Of a stretch of 64,000 bases of DNA, positions 27,101-38,631 are shown one piece after another. The notes below the pieces were generated by a model, which worked only from the letters and a program-made list of their open reading frames with translations, ran no database searches and was not told where the DNA came from. The position numbers and the translations under genes were made by a program. Each line of letters starts with the position of its first letter. The stretch's first letter is position 1. Source of the DNA: Acanthamoeba castellanii str. Neff (lineage: Eukaryota > Discosea > Longamoebia > Acanthamoebidae); NCBI RefSeq assembly GCF_000313135.1, contig NW_004457654.1, forward strand, positions 504,210-568,209, written 5' to 3'.

Positions 27101-30100
27101 GAACCAGCTGTGCACGGACGTGGGCGAGTGCGTCGAGAACGCGTGTGTGTGTCCGACCGATCGAGAGGGCAAGTACTGCCAAACCGTCAAGTCCGGCGAC
27201 GATGACGTCCTCGCCCCCATTCTCGGTACAGTTCTGCTCTGCCTGCTTCAAATACCAATGAGCGGAATGTGAAGCGTGTCTCACCTGAAGTGCGTGTGTG
27301 GCCCCAGGCGCGACCATTCCTGTGGCGGCGCTGGTCTTCTTGTGCCTGGTGGCTCTCATCGTCGCGCTGGTGGTGATCATCCAGCGCAAGGGCAACAAGA
27401 CCGACGACTGGGAGATCAACTACAGCGAGCTCGAGGTGGGCGAGCACCTCGGATCGGGAGGCTTCGGCGAGGTGCACCGGGCCACCTGGAAGGGTACCGA
27501 GGTGGCCGTCAAGGTCATGGCCTCGGACAGAATCACCCGCGACATGGAAAAGAGCTTCAAGGACGAGGTACTCAGCTCAGCTCCAGTGGCTCATTCATAT
27601 TTCCATTTTTTAATACCTACGGTGGTGAATAGGTGCGCGTGATGACTTCGTTGAGGCATCCCAACGTGGTGCTGTTCATGGCGGCTTCGACCAAGGCGCC
27701 CAAGATGTGCATCGTCATGGAGTTCATGACCCTCGGCTCGCTCTACGATGTACGCTCTCCGCGACTCGATTATAGGTTCTCCACACTGTTGCGCACTCTG
27801 AACCCTTCTCTTCTTTCCTCTCCGCAGCTGCTCCATAACGAGCTTATCCCCGACATTCCAATGGCGCTGAAGGCCAAGATGGCCTACCAGGCCTCCAAGG
27901 GCATGCATTTCTTGCATTCCTCCGGTACGTGGACTCTCGCCAAGCTCCAAGAGCTTACGTTGCCCCCAGGCTGACGCAGGCTTCCTACAGGCATCGTGCA
28001 CCGCGACCTCAAGTCGCTCAATCTGCTGCTCGACTCCAAGTGGAACGTCAAGGTGAGCGACTTTGGCCTCACCAAGTTTAAGGAGGAGGTGCACAACAAG
28101 GGCGGCGGCAAGGACATCGCCGGCAGCGTCCACTGGACCGCACCCGAGATCCTCAACGAGGCGCACGATGTCGACTTGATCTTGGCCGACGTGTACGCCT
28201 TTGGCATCATCCTGTGGGAGCTGCTGACCAGAGAGCAGCCCTATCTCGGTCTCAGGTACTGTCTTCTTGTTTCTGGAGCTTCTCAGTGCGCATTCACTCA
28301 ACGCGCGACACACACACACACACACACAGCCCGGCAGCGGTGGCGGTTGCGGTGATCAGGGACGGTATCAGGCCGCAGATGCCCGAGACACCCGGAACGT
28401 GCCCGCAGGAGTACGAAGAGCTGATCACCAGCTGCTGGCACCAGGACCCCACCATCCGCCCGACCTTCCTCGAGATCATGACCCGCCTGTCGGCCATGCA
28501 TGGCGACTCGACCTCGGGCGGCATGACCTCCTTCACCTCCAAGACCTCGACGTCATCGTCCGGCGACTCGGGCGGCGACAGGAAGAAGACACAGAACATC
28601 TACGGCTCGTGGACGCTGCCCTCCACCAATGGCTCGACGTCGACCGGTTCGTCGTCGTCATCCAACGCCTCCAAGAAGCTGTCGGCGGTCCAGGCGGCTG
28701 CCGGCGGCGGAGTGCGCCCGCCCGAGGGCGAGGTGGCGATCGTGTTCACCGATATCACGCGCGCGGCATCGCTGTGGGAGTTCAGTGCAGCGGGCATGCG
28801 CGACGCCACACTGCTGCACAACGAGACGCTGCGCGCCGCGCTCAAGCGACACAGCGGCTACGAGGTGGTGTTCCTGCGCGACCGCAACAGCGGCGAGGGC
28901 TCCTTCTGCATGGCCTTCCAGACCGCGGCCGACGCGGTGGCCTGGTGCTGCGACGTTCAGAAGGCGCTCCTGGCAGTCGACTGGCCCGACACGCTCCTCG
29001 AACACCCCGGCGCGGCCGAGGAGTGGGGCGACACTGACGATCGGTACGTTGATCAAACTCCAAGATTATGATAATTCCATGCCACGTCATCGCCTAGCTT
29101 AACGTCATTCCCTCTGGCTGGTGATGGTCGCAGAGTGTTGTTTAAGGGGCTGCGGGTGCGCATGGGCATTCACGTGGGCACGCCAAAGACGGTGCGCGAC
29201 CCGATGACCCGGCGGGTGGAGTACATCGGCCCGGTGGTCAATGCCGCGGCGCGCATCACGGCGATGACCCATGGCGGTCAGATCCTGATGAGCCACGCGG
29301 CCCATCGCATGCTGACCAGGGGCAACGGCAGCGCCGAGGCGTCAGCTTCGCCCGTCGACAAGAAAAACATCGTGAAGCTGGGCACCTTCGAGATGCCTGA
29401 CGCCCCCAACGGTACGGTAGCTAGCGGCATTGAATCGGAGCTAAATTCTATGCCCTCGGAGCTAAAATTCATTGTGATCTTTCCAGGCTCAACGCTCTAC
29501 GAAGTGAAGGTGCCCGAGCTCGAGGGTCGCTTCTTCGGCGGTGTCACGGCCGACGACGATAACAACACCCCGTCGAGCGGCAGCGACGACCACCGCGAGG
29601 GCACCACCGAGGGCGGCGCGTCGAGCAGCCCCAGCGACGAGGATGACGGCCGGGGCGCCCGCGTGGTGCAGACCATGGTGGGCGAGGGCATGATGTTCAA
29701 GGAGGACACGTTCCTCACGTCGGCCAACCTGTGCCGGTGGATCATCGACTTCGCCGAGATCCAGGTGGGCAAGCAGGTGGGCCTCGGCTCCTACGGCGTG
29801 GTCTACCGCGGCAAGTGGAAGGGCGTCGATGTCGCCATCAAGCGCTTCATCAAGCAGAAGCTCGATGAGCGCCGCATGCTCGAATTCAGGGCCGAGATGG
29901 CCTTCCTCTCCGAGCTCCATCACCCTAACATCGTCCTCTTCATTGGTACGTTCTATTACTATTTATTTTCTTAAATTGTTCTTATTTAGGCTTACAACAT
30001 TGCATCAATGAATACAGGCGCCTGCGTGAAGAAGCCCAACCTGTGCATCGTGACCGAGTTCATGAAGCAGGGCAGTCTCAAGGACATCCTCTCCAACAAC

Positions 30101-30743
30101 GCCATCAAGCTGACGTGGAAGCAGAAGCTGCGTCTCCTGCGCAGCGCCGCATTGGGCATCAACTACCTGCATTCATTGCATCCCGTGATCGTCCACCGCG
30201 ATCTCAAGCCATCCAACCTTCTCGTACGTGAACCGCAATTAACACGCATCACCACACCCTCACCACCGCACACAGCACCGCACACGCACCACCGCAGAAA
30301 AATGCCCAACTCACAATTTTGATTGTTCGTGCATGTAGGTGGATGAGACGTGGAACGTGAAGGTGGCCGATTTTGGCTTTGCGCGGATCAAGGAGGAGAA
30401 CGCGACGATGACCCGCTGCGGCACGCCCTGCTGGACCGCGCCGGAGATCATCCGCGGCGAGAAGTACGACGAGCGGGTCGACGTGTACTCGTTCGGCGTC
30501 ATCATGTGGCAGGTGCTGACCCGCCGCGAGCCCTACGCCGGCCGCAACTTCATGGGCGTGTCGCTCGACGTGCTCGAGGGCCGCCGGCCGACCATTCCCA
30601 ACGACTGCCCGCAGGACTTCCGCAAGGTCATGAAGAAGTGCTGGCACGCCGACCGAGACAAGCGGCCGCTCATGGAGCACGTCGTGTCGTTCTTCGACAG
30701 TCAGGTAGGCGATGATGGTGACGTGCCTAACCTGGCACCGTAA
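24181..30743 (+). CDS. Receptor protein: two PstS-like ectodomains, EGF-like segment, one membrane span, TKL kinase, cyclase-homology domain, second TKL kinase
   Basis: Nineteen exons join in frame to 1,688 residues: 24181-24414, 24509-24643, 24774-25082, 25164-25477, 25558-25907, 26007-26242, 26312-26455, 26530-26683, 26768-26915, 26984-27225, 27308-27567, 27633-27749, 27828-27924, 27991-28255, 28330-29043, 29134-29411, 29487-29945, 30018-30223, 30339-30743. After a signal peptide come two phosphate-binding-protein-like units, each with a MWND-RIKDLN element and a proline-capped QLTL-type segment, then a Cys-rich EGF-like stretch and a span at about 757-780. Kinase 1 has VAVK (Lys824), HRDLK (Asp919) and DFG (937). 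The cyclase-homology domain starts with VFTDIT (Asp1143) and has VNAAAR (Asn1276, Arg1280), but the second metal-binding aspartate is not seen (GEGSF, about 1190-1194). Kinase 2 has AIK (Lys1451), HRDLK (Asp1547) and DFG (1565). Ligand unknown; an anion such as phosphate is a guess from the fold. Confidence 0.92.
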
Positions 30744-31207
30744 GAAGCCGTGGGTGACAAACTGTCTGTAAAATACAATTAAAATTTCCTTTTCGAGAAG
30801 AAAAGTAAAAAGAAAACAAAAAATAAAACGAAGATCACAAGATTTAATTGGAAGGCCGATCATGCGTCGAAGGCTTGGGGCTGGGCGGCCAGGCTGGCTG
30901 GTGTACGCATTCACTCCCATCCGAACATTATAATATGAACGAACACATTCACAGTCCGCCGGCGCAAGGTGTATTAAAAGTAGATTAAATTGAATGGATT
31001 GCACAATGGGCTTCTGATTAGTTTTTCTATTCGCAGCGGGGATGGTTGTGCACTCACGAAGCCACGGGCAGCGCCTTTGCCTGCAGCGCAAGCCGGCCTT
31101 CACATAAGAACCACTGCTCTACCGGCCAGTAGTGCCCTTGCGCGAAGCGGGTCCCCACGCCCCCCAGCGTGCGCCCTCCTGGTGCGCCCGGAGGGGTGCC
31201 ATAGCCG
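30744..31207. other. Intergenic stretch before the PPR gene
   Basis: A/T-rich 3' flank of the receptor gene followed by a GC-rich segment from about 31040. Open frames exist on both strands in the GC-rich part but none has family resemblance. It may include an upstream exon of the PPR gene that I could not fix. Confidence 0.35.
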
Positions 31208-34200
31208 ATGGCAGTCGCGGCCGAGTGCGCGCACTTCCACGGCAGCCGACTCGACTTACACCACCACGTCACCCGCTCGTACGTTCAGCCAACGTTGAAA
31301 CTCGCTACACAGCACACAAGCCTGACTCAGGCGGGGACTAACAGAATCCTGCACCGCGGAGGAGCTCATTACTCGAGTCAACCAGCTTCAAGGCCAGCGA
31401 CACGGTACCACACGGAGCTCCAGCCGCGGGTCGCACGCTACAGCCACACTGACTCGGGAATATGTGGTGATGTGTGCGGTGCGGTGCGGTGCGGTGCATT
31501 GTGTTGTGTTGCGCGCCAGTCACGGCCAAGGAGGTGATCAAGGTTTTGCTAAGTTGCGACGAGAAGGAGCTGGTCGCACGCCTTACCGCGCATCCAGAGC
31601 TGCGCATCCACCTCTTGTCGCTCGTTCGTCGTATACCGAAGGTGTGTGTCGGCGAGGCCAATGCGCTACTCGCGAAACTGAGAGACATTCCTTCATCTAT
31701 GGTATGTCCCACAGCCAGCTGTGGATGCGTGTGTGTGCGTGTGCTGTGTTGCGTGCGTGCGCGCGTGCGATGTGCGGTGGTGCGTGGGATGCTCTTGTTC
31801 ACACTCTGGTTCTCTACAGGCTGCTGCCCAACATATTTTTGAATTACTCCAGCGAACGGAGGCACCCAATATCAGAACCCTCACGCACTACGCAAATGTC
31901 GCACGAAACAACCACAAGCCAGAGATAGTATTGCCCTCCCCCCCTCCGCCAACCCGTGGCGCCCACGAGTGTACAGCACCTTGTGAGTGTTGCATTAACT
32001 GTTGTTTACCGACGTAGGCGCTCGCAATGCGCGATCTGGCACACAAGCTTGGGTTGCAGGTCGACCTGCTATTCTACTCAGCCCTCATTCGCGCCTGTAC
32101 GTCGTCTATCTTTGCTACCTTATTGTATTATTATTATTGTTATTACTGGCGTACGTCGTTCTTGTTTTCCCTGCATGAAAACTCACTCCAGCTCCATGCG
32201 ACACATCGCCAAGGTGGAGTAAGCAAAGAAACGAAAAAGCAAGAGGCGCTCGAGCTGCTTGCAGAGATGAAGCAACAGGGACTCGAGCCCGACATGAGCA
32301 TCTATCTGGCGCTGATTCGGACTTGCGCCAGGCACGGCGACGTCTCGGCTGCTCTTAAGGTGCGCACTGTGGACGGTTTGCTACAGTTTGCTGTGGGGTC
32401 TCACTCATTGCACACCTCTTCGCATCCAGGTCATGGCGATGGTGGAGGCAGACGGTCTCCCGTACACTCTGCCGCTCCTCACCACGCTAGCCAACGTCTG
32501 TTCCACGCAACCATTGTACGAGATACCACCACCACCACCACCACCACCACCACCACCACCACCAATTACCTCGAATGCGGGCGCTAACTGCTCACGGCGC
32601 TTTTTACATGAGCGCAGCTTTGCCAAGAAGGGATTCGCCGTACTTAATCTGATGCAGCAACACGGCATCGCCCCTGACCTGGGTACGGGCCTCACTCAAC
32701 CTCTGCCGCAGTGTGAACTCGGCCACCTCACTAATGGTGTGTCTCTCTGTGTGTGTGTGTATGTGCGTTTTGCTACCAGCCGCCTTCAACGCTCTCTTGA
32801 AGTGCTGTGCGATTGTGGATGACATTGCGGGCATGCAGCAGATCTTCCAGCTGATGAAGGAGCAGGACTTGTCCTCTGACGAGTTCACCATGCTATCCCT
32901 CATCGTGGGCCAGCTTGCCAACGACAACCTTCAGGCCGCGCGCGACATCGTCTCCAGTTTCCGCATTCTCGGCGTCACTCCATCGGTCAAGACCTACCAC
33001 AAGCTCTTTTCTGTCTGCAAACGGTACGAATTTATTATTATTAATATATTTATTATTATATTATCATTATTTTTGTTAACGTGCATTACTATTTAACTAA
33101 CATACAAAGAAAAAAAAACAAAAAACAAGAACGCACGACTTGGACGCGGCTCTGAACCTGTGGGATCAGATGCGGGAGGAGCAGGTGGAGCCCGATCTGC
33201 CGATCTTCAACGCGCTCATGGACATCTACGCGCACCGCGGCGATCTCGAGCAGGTGCACCAGCTCCTCGACGCGATGAAGGCGCAGGGCCTGGAGCCCAC
33301 GCCCACCGAAGTCGCGTGTCTGCTCGCGGTCATGTACCACCGCGACGGACGAGTGACCGAGGCCGGCTACCAGCTCGTCGAAGACATGCGGCGCGAGGGC
33401 AAGGTCGCGCCCCACCTGGCCACCTTCTCGCCCTTCATCGACATCCTGCTCAAGGCCGACAAGATCGACGAGGCCTGGGACGTGCGCCGCAACATGATGG
33501 CCCGCTGGGACATCCAGCCCGACAAGGTGCTCAACCGCACCTTTCTCTTCGCCCTCGCGGCCAAGCGCGACGTCGACAAGATCGACGAGCTCTTCCGCCA
33601 CATGGAGGCCCACCCGCGCGAGTTTTTCCCGCACTGCGACTCGATCGTGCTGCTCCTCGAGCACTGGCTCGCGCGCGACCCGCGCAGTCCGCGCGTCGCC
33701 GAGGTGCTCGAGACCCTGCAGCGGCTCAACGTCGCCCACAAGCTCTCGCGCCAGGTCTTTGTCGAGCCGGCGCTCCAGGTCATCGACGGCCTCATCGACC
33801 AGAACAGCTTCGACCGCGCCCGCAAGCTGCTGCGCTATCTCGACCCCAACAAGCTCGAGACCTACACGCGGCTCTTCGCCACCTGTCGCCGCCCCGAACA
33901 CTGGCCCATGCTCGAGGAGTTCTGGGACATGCTGATGGAGCCCCGGCGGCGCATCCAGCCCGACGGCACGGTGGCGCTGGCCTACCTCGAGGCCCTGTGC
34001 CGCCTCGGCCGCACGCACGACGCGGTCCACTTCCTGCACAACATGGTCCACAAGCAGTCCTTCCCCGATCTCGAACACTACAACCTCGTCCTCCGCCACG
34101 CCTCGTCCAACGACAAGTGGAACTTCGTGCGCAAGGTGCTCAAGCTCATGCGCTACGACCGCGTCACCGGCGACAACGTCACCGCCGCCATCCGCGAACG

Positions 34201-34246
34201 TCTCCACGAGGTCGATGGCTCGCTAGAGGAGGAAAGTGCCGAATAA
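31208..34246 (+). CDS. Pentatricopeptide-repeat protein, probably organellar; 5' end uncertain
   Basis: Binds RNA through stacked helical hairpins, usually in mitochondria. Exons from the second onward are 31520-31701, 31820-31927, 32018-32096, 32214-32359, 32430-32515, 32618-32682, 32780-33023 and 33130-34246, all in phase. The first exon is proposed as 31208-31463; this frame is Arg-rich and poor in acids, which would suit a transit peptide, but another frame (with EELITRVNQLQ near 31359) competes. That gives about 760 residues. PPR signatures are clear: FNALLKCC, FNALMDIYAHRGDLEQ, LLDAMKAQGLEPT and similar 35-residue units with the [KQ]-G-[LI]-x-P-[DT] turn. The last exon carries an unbroken run of helical repeats. 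A CCA triplet run fills part of an intron (32524-32562). Confidence 0.85.
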
Positions 34247-34275
34247 AAACAATAAATAAAAAATTTAATGGTGCA

Positions 34276-34287
34276 GCTGACGTCAGC
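34276..34287. promoter_or_regulatory. 12-bp palindrome GCTGACGTCAGC (CRE-type), copy 2
   Basis: Same 12-bp palindrome as at 19791 and 50581. It lies 30 bp after the PPR stop codon and 72 bp before the lysozyme ATG, so it is the one copy well placed to act as a promoter element, for the lysozyme gene. Confidence 0.55.
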
Positions 34288-34358
34288 TCCAGGGTTTGCC
34301 CGAGCCAATGACCACAACTTGGGGAAGTGCCTTGCCTGGGCACAAAGTAAAGAGAAAG

Positions 34359-35507
34359 ATGAAGTCCACCTCCGTTCTTGTGGTGGTTGCGATAGTTCTG
34401 GCCTCCTTCGCAGCTCTGCCGCCGGCCGAGGCTGCCAAAGGGCTCGACGTCTCCCTGCAGGACTGCGGTTCGTCTCCAAACACTTTGTTCCCCCCCCAAT
34501 GAGGAAGAAGGAAGCGAAGGTGGCGGGTTTCCTTCTTTTAGTGCGTTCATTTTTTTAAGGGCTTGCGATCATGTTGACGAACTTCTTGACGAACAGCTTC
34601 GATCACTCCGGCCCAGTGGCGCTGCTTGAGGGAGCAGGAGGGCTTTTCGTTTGCCATCATCGAAGCCTGGAACGGCGGCTTCCAGCTCAACCAAAAGCGT
34701 ACTTTTACATCATCGTCATCAATGAGTGGAATGATGCAGCCGCATTCGCTCTCCTAACGCGTCCGCTGTGCACAGTGGCCTACTGCGTGAGCAACGCTTG
34801 GGCTGCTGGGTTTGCGCATGTCGACATCGTACACTACGTTCCTCCCAACCTTTTTTCCCTTTTGGTGTGTTAACCACTTTTGTGGGGCTTTTGGATGGTC
34901 CAGTACGCGTTCCTGTGTCCCAACTGCGGCGGCAACAACCCGCCCGCGAACGCCGTGAGCGCAATCGACAACTACCTGAAGAGCAACAACGTCCAGTACG
35001 GCCAGCTCTGGTACTGCCGGCTGCCCCCTTGGGTCTCTCTCTCTACTGAAATGAAGCTGTTGTTGTTCTTTCTTGCTGAACGCAAGTTTCGGTGTCCGCC
35101 AGGTTCGACATTGAGCAGTGCACGGGGTGCTGGAACGACGACGCGTCCAACTTTGCGTTCATCAAGCAGGCCGTGGCGTCGGCCCAAAGGCTGGGGATGA
35201 GCGTGGGCATCTACTCCTCCGACTACGAGTGGTACGCACACACCACCGCACACGCACACGCACACACGAACGCGCGCGTTCTCACGAATGAGATTGGCGC
35301 AGGGGTGCAACCGTCGGTGCGAGCACTCGCGGGTTCCCTGGGCTGCCGCTGTGGTACGCCCACTACGACAACATGCCCTCGTTCAACGACGCCTGGGCCT
35401 ACTCGTTCGGCGGCTGGACGCGTCCCGCGATCAAGCAGTACTATGACCGCGACAGCGGCGCCTGCGGCGTTACCAACATCGACCTCGACTGGTACCCCGA
35501 CAACTGA
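34359..35507 (+). CDS. Secreted GH25-type lysozyme
   Basis: Hydrolyses the glycan backbone of bacterial peptidoglycan, in phagosomes or outside the cell. Six exons join in frame to 234 residues: 34359-34467, 34597-34698, 34776-34828, 34904-35010, 35103-35231, 35303-35507. The N-terminus is a signal peptide of about 26 residues ending AEA, directly followed by KGLDVS, the GH25 strand carrying the first catalytic-site Asp. Further GH25 marks are FAIIEAWNGG, YAFLCPNCGG, FDIEQC (Asp-x-Glu, the catalytic acid pair) and the closing DLDWYP. Six cysteines suggest disulfides. The form resembles the invertebrate and amoebozoan branch rather than bacterial Cellosyl. The spacing to the PPR gene is 112 bp, and it converges on the beta-lactamase-like gene with 124 bp between stops. 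Confidence 0.92.
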
Positions 35508-35631
35508 GCTGTCGATGGCCCCAAAGTCTCTCGGCATTGGCTAAAGTTCGTTAATTTCAAGCGTTTGCTGATTGGTGTAGAGTTGGTTGCAACTTGTAAC
35601 CACTTCGAAAAAAAGAAAAGAAAAGATGATG

Positions 35632-38296
35632 TTATTGTTTGGTGAAGGTCCAACCGTAGAAGGGGTCGGATGGGATGGCGAGCGAGGCGACGAAGGACGG
35701 GCCACCGAGCCACGGCTTCTGCTCGTGGAAGGTCATCAGGATGTTGGTGTAGCCCGACTCGAGCGACAGACACGACTGGCCCCGGCCCATTGTGTTGAGC
35801 ATCAGGAACGAGTTGCCCTCCTGCCACACCGCATTCACCACCGTCACCGACTTGGACGGCGATGCCATGCCTGCGCAACGCACAACCATGTTTGTGAGAC
35901 ACACCATTAACAAACACAACACACAGAGGACACAGCACGAACCTCCAACGCTGATGTAGACAAGGAGTTGGTGGTTGGCTGTGTCGGCCACCACCGTGGC
36001 GTTGGCCACCAGCAGACTTGAGAAAAAGAGACGAGTCAGACAGAATGTTGTATTTTGCTTGAGAGGGGGCGTGGGCGAAGCGGGCTGGTACTCGAGAAGG
36101 GCGGAGGCGACGTAGGTGCCCTCGTAGGCGGTGAGATTGCCCGGGTTGGTGGGCAGCGGCTGCAGGTCCCACAGGGTCTGGTCAAAGGCCGGGATCAGAG
36201 TGGCCAGGACGTCCCATGTGCTGACGTGGCTATTGCCCTGCGCGATGACCGCTGCAATGTAACCCAATATATCAGCATTGTACGAAATCAATACAAAGAC
36301 TTGCATTATTGGCTGCAGTGTATATGTTGGGAGGCGTATATGTACCCATCTTAATCTCGGGGACTATGATCACCTTGCTGAAGTAGCCGGGCATGGTGCC
36401 CGCCTTGCCCCGCAGCCAGTAGTCTGGTAGTCCGGCGCCCAGCGCGCTGGTGTGGTACATCTCGAACGGGTAGCCGTACGCCGACACCTACCAGAACAAC
36501 AAGCGCTTCGTGTGAGACAACACCTAGTGATGTTGATGAAGATGCAAAGAAGTATGGAGGAGTGGTGCACCCTATCGTCGTTGATGAAGGAGGGGGTCAT
36601 CATCTCCCGCAGGCTGCTGCTGTAGATTCCCAGGGCGTTCTGCGGCTCGCCCTGGCCAACCATGAAGACCGACGCCAGCTTGGCCAGGTCGGCCGTCGAC
36701 GAGTACATCTATTGATGATGGGTCAGTAACCAACAAAAAGAGCGAAGAGAGCGAAGAAAAAGAGCGAAAGCGAGAGTTAAACGCTTACGTTGCCGGTGGG
36801 ACGAGCCCAGCGGAGGTCGACCTGGGCCACAAAGGAGGGGTAGGTGAAGTTGCCCTCCATGCCTGGCGGCACCCGCTTGGCCATGTCCGACCATCCGTCG
36901 TAGGCCATGAACGAGCTGTCCATCCCTATTCATTCATGAATCCACCATAGAGAGTTGCATGAGCGAGTGTGCCACATGTGTCTTGTGACTTTATGTTGTG
37001 TTTGTGTCGCGTGTGTGCGAAGTGTGTTGTGTGTTGTGTTGCGCGTGTGCGAAGTGTTTCGTGTGTTGTACGCTAGGGTGTACCGAGAGGTTTGAAGATG
37101 TTTTCTTTGACCCAGTCCTCATAGGGCATCTGCACGACGGACTCCAACGCCCGGCCGAGGATAGCGTACGCGCTGTCCGCGTAGTGCGGCATCTCCCACA
37201 TCGGCACAGTCGGCTGTTGTTTGGTTTGGTTTGTTACATGTGAGCTCCGCACAATGAATTGGCGATGTGACGAGGCGTACGGGAGAGGACGAGACTCGCT
37301 TCCAGGCCTCTTCATTGGAGATATCACAGGCATCGCCCAGGATCGGTTCCCACAGCGTGAAGAAGTTGCACGGCGTGGCGCCACCCAGCCCGCTGTCAAT
37401 AGTCGCTGATGGGTCAGTCTTCCCACAACCCGCAAGATAGGGGATCAAGAGCGTAGGTAGTACCTGGTCTGCCCAGCGAGGGAGCGCCACGTGATGCCGG
37501 GGTTGCCCTTGAAAGGCGACGCCCACTTCAGCTGCGGCACGTAGAGCTGGGAACAGAACCATCAAACAAAGCCAATGTTAACATTGGGGGAGTTCAGCAC
37601 TCACAGCTCGGCAATGAGTCATGTACGTGAATGGGGTCGTCGAGCGAGAGCATGCCGGCATCGCGCAGCTTGAACAGCATCAGTGTCGTGACCAGCTTAG
37701 TCACAGAGCCCACTCGGAAGATCGTGTGGGCGTCCACCGGTGGCCTGGGCGCATTGGGGATGGTCGGGGTGAGACACACACACATCAACTTGAGGAGGTG
37801 AAGCCGAGAACGTACGAGTAGGAGCTGGCGGGGTCGATGCGCCCGTAGCCCTGCTGCCAGATGAGCTCCTGGTCGTACACGACGCCGAGAGAAGCCGCGG
37901 TGATGCCACGCGCCTGCAGGGCACTGCTCATCATCGCGTCCACGCTCTTCAGCGCCTGCTTCAGCCGGTCCGGCATGAACTGCACATTTCGCACAACAAC
38001 GACATCGTCTACAACGTTAGCGTCATCGTCGACTATGAACTCAGGCGAGCGCGCACCGATTGGCTGATAAACTGTTGGGCGACGGGCTTGGGGTGGACGG
38101 GGCACGGAGGCACGGTGAGGCCCCGCACCTCCCGCAGTGCTCCGGAGGAGTGAGCGGACTGCTGCCGGAGGTGAAGGTCATCTTTCTCAGCGGCGCGGGC
38201 CACGTCTTCCCACGGTAGGCCGTGGCTGCAGCGCGCCAAGAAGAGCACCGCCAGCACAACAGCAGCGGCAGGCACGGCGTAACACGGTCGTGGCAT
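35632..38296 (-). CDS. Secreted beta-lactamase-related serine hydrolase (class C / LACTB-like fold)
   Basis: Eleven exons join in frame to 603 residues (minus strand): 38296-38057, 37979-37816, 37744-37627, 37546-37464, 37392-37281, 37213-37084, 36925-36789, 36708-36571, 36487-36346, 36251-35943, 35870-35632. The start at 38296 begins a signal peptide (about 26 residues ending CSHG). The fold's signatures are present: SVTK (Ser148 nucleophile, Lys151), a tyrosine motif reading YAD at 250-252 where YSN or YAN is usual, and a KAG triad (402-404) in place of KTG or HTG, followed by MPGY. An SGLGGATPC segment and PLGMDSS fit the D-alanyl-carboxypeptidase/esterase relatives. A C-terminal beta domain of about 180 residues follows, as in the eukaryotic secreted members. 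Likely acts on peptides, esters or wall fragments; substrate unknown. Confidence 0.88.
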
Positions 38297-38631
38297 GGCC
38301 GACTTATTGGAGCTCAAGGTGCGGGCGACGGGGGCAGAGATAAGAAGAAAGAAGTGCGAGTGCACGGGTGCGGGCTTTTGTGTTGGCGGTCGTGGTTGCT
38401 GCGGTGGTGGGCCACGGGCGGACCGGAGGGTTGGCGCCCAATCGGAATCGTCGCATAAAACCCCGCAACATATGCCTGGAGGACTGGGAGTAGGACAAGC
38501 AACCTGACCCTACCACAAGATATGGTCGAGCTCACATCTCTCTCCCTCGGCCAATGGTCGGGCAGCCCCACATAGCCCAGACGAGTACACCGGACGCTAC
38601 ACATATTCTACATTCGTGTAGCGGGTAGGGT
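38297..38631. other. Gap between two minus-strand genes
   Basis: It holds the promoter of the beta-lactamase-like gene and the 3' flank of the GH84 gene. No gene or clear core element was recognised. Confidence 0.35.

Noticed and set aside
31060..31150. tRNA-like string around GCTCTACCGG
   Set aside because: No cloverleaf could be folded by eye and the A- and B-box spacing is wrong.
31054..31272. 72-codon minus-strand frame with Gly/Pro-rich sequence before the PPR gene
   Set aside because: No family resemblance, no promoter evidence, and GC-rich DNA here is open on several frames.
33089..34207. 372-codon minus-strand open frame opposite the PPR exon
   Set aside because: Antisense shadow of a GC-rich coding exon; composition is Val/Glu/His-rich as expected from codon bias, and the plus strand is a clear PPR protein.
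35943..36251. Possible extra intron in the beta-lactamase-like gene where pyrimidine-rich sequence precedes TCAAG
   Set aside because: No GT donor fits, and reading straight through stays in frame with acceptable sequence, so one exon was kept.
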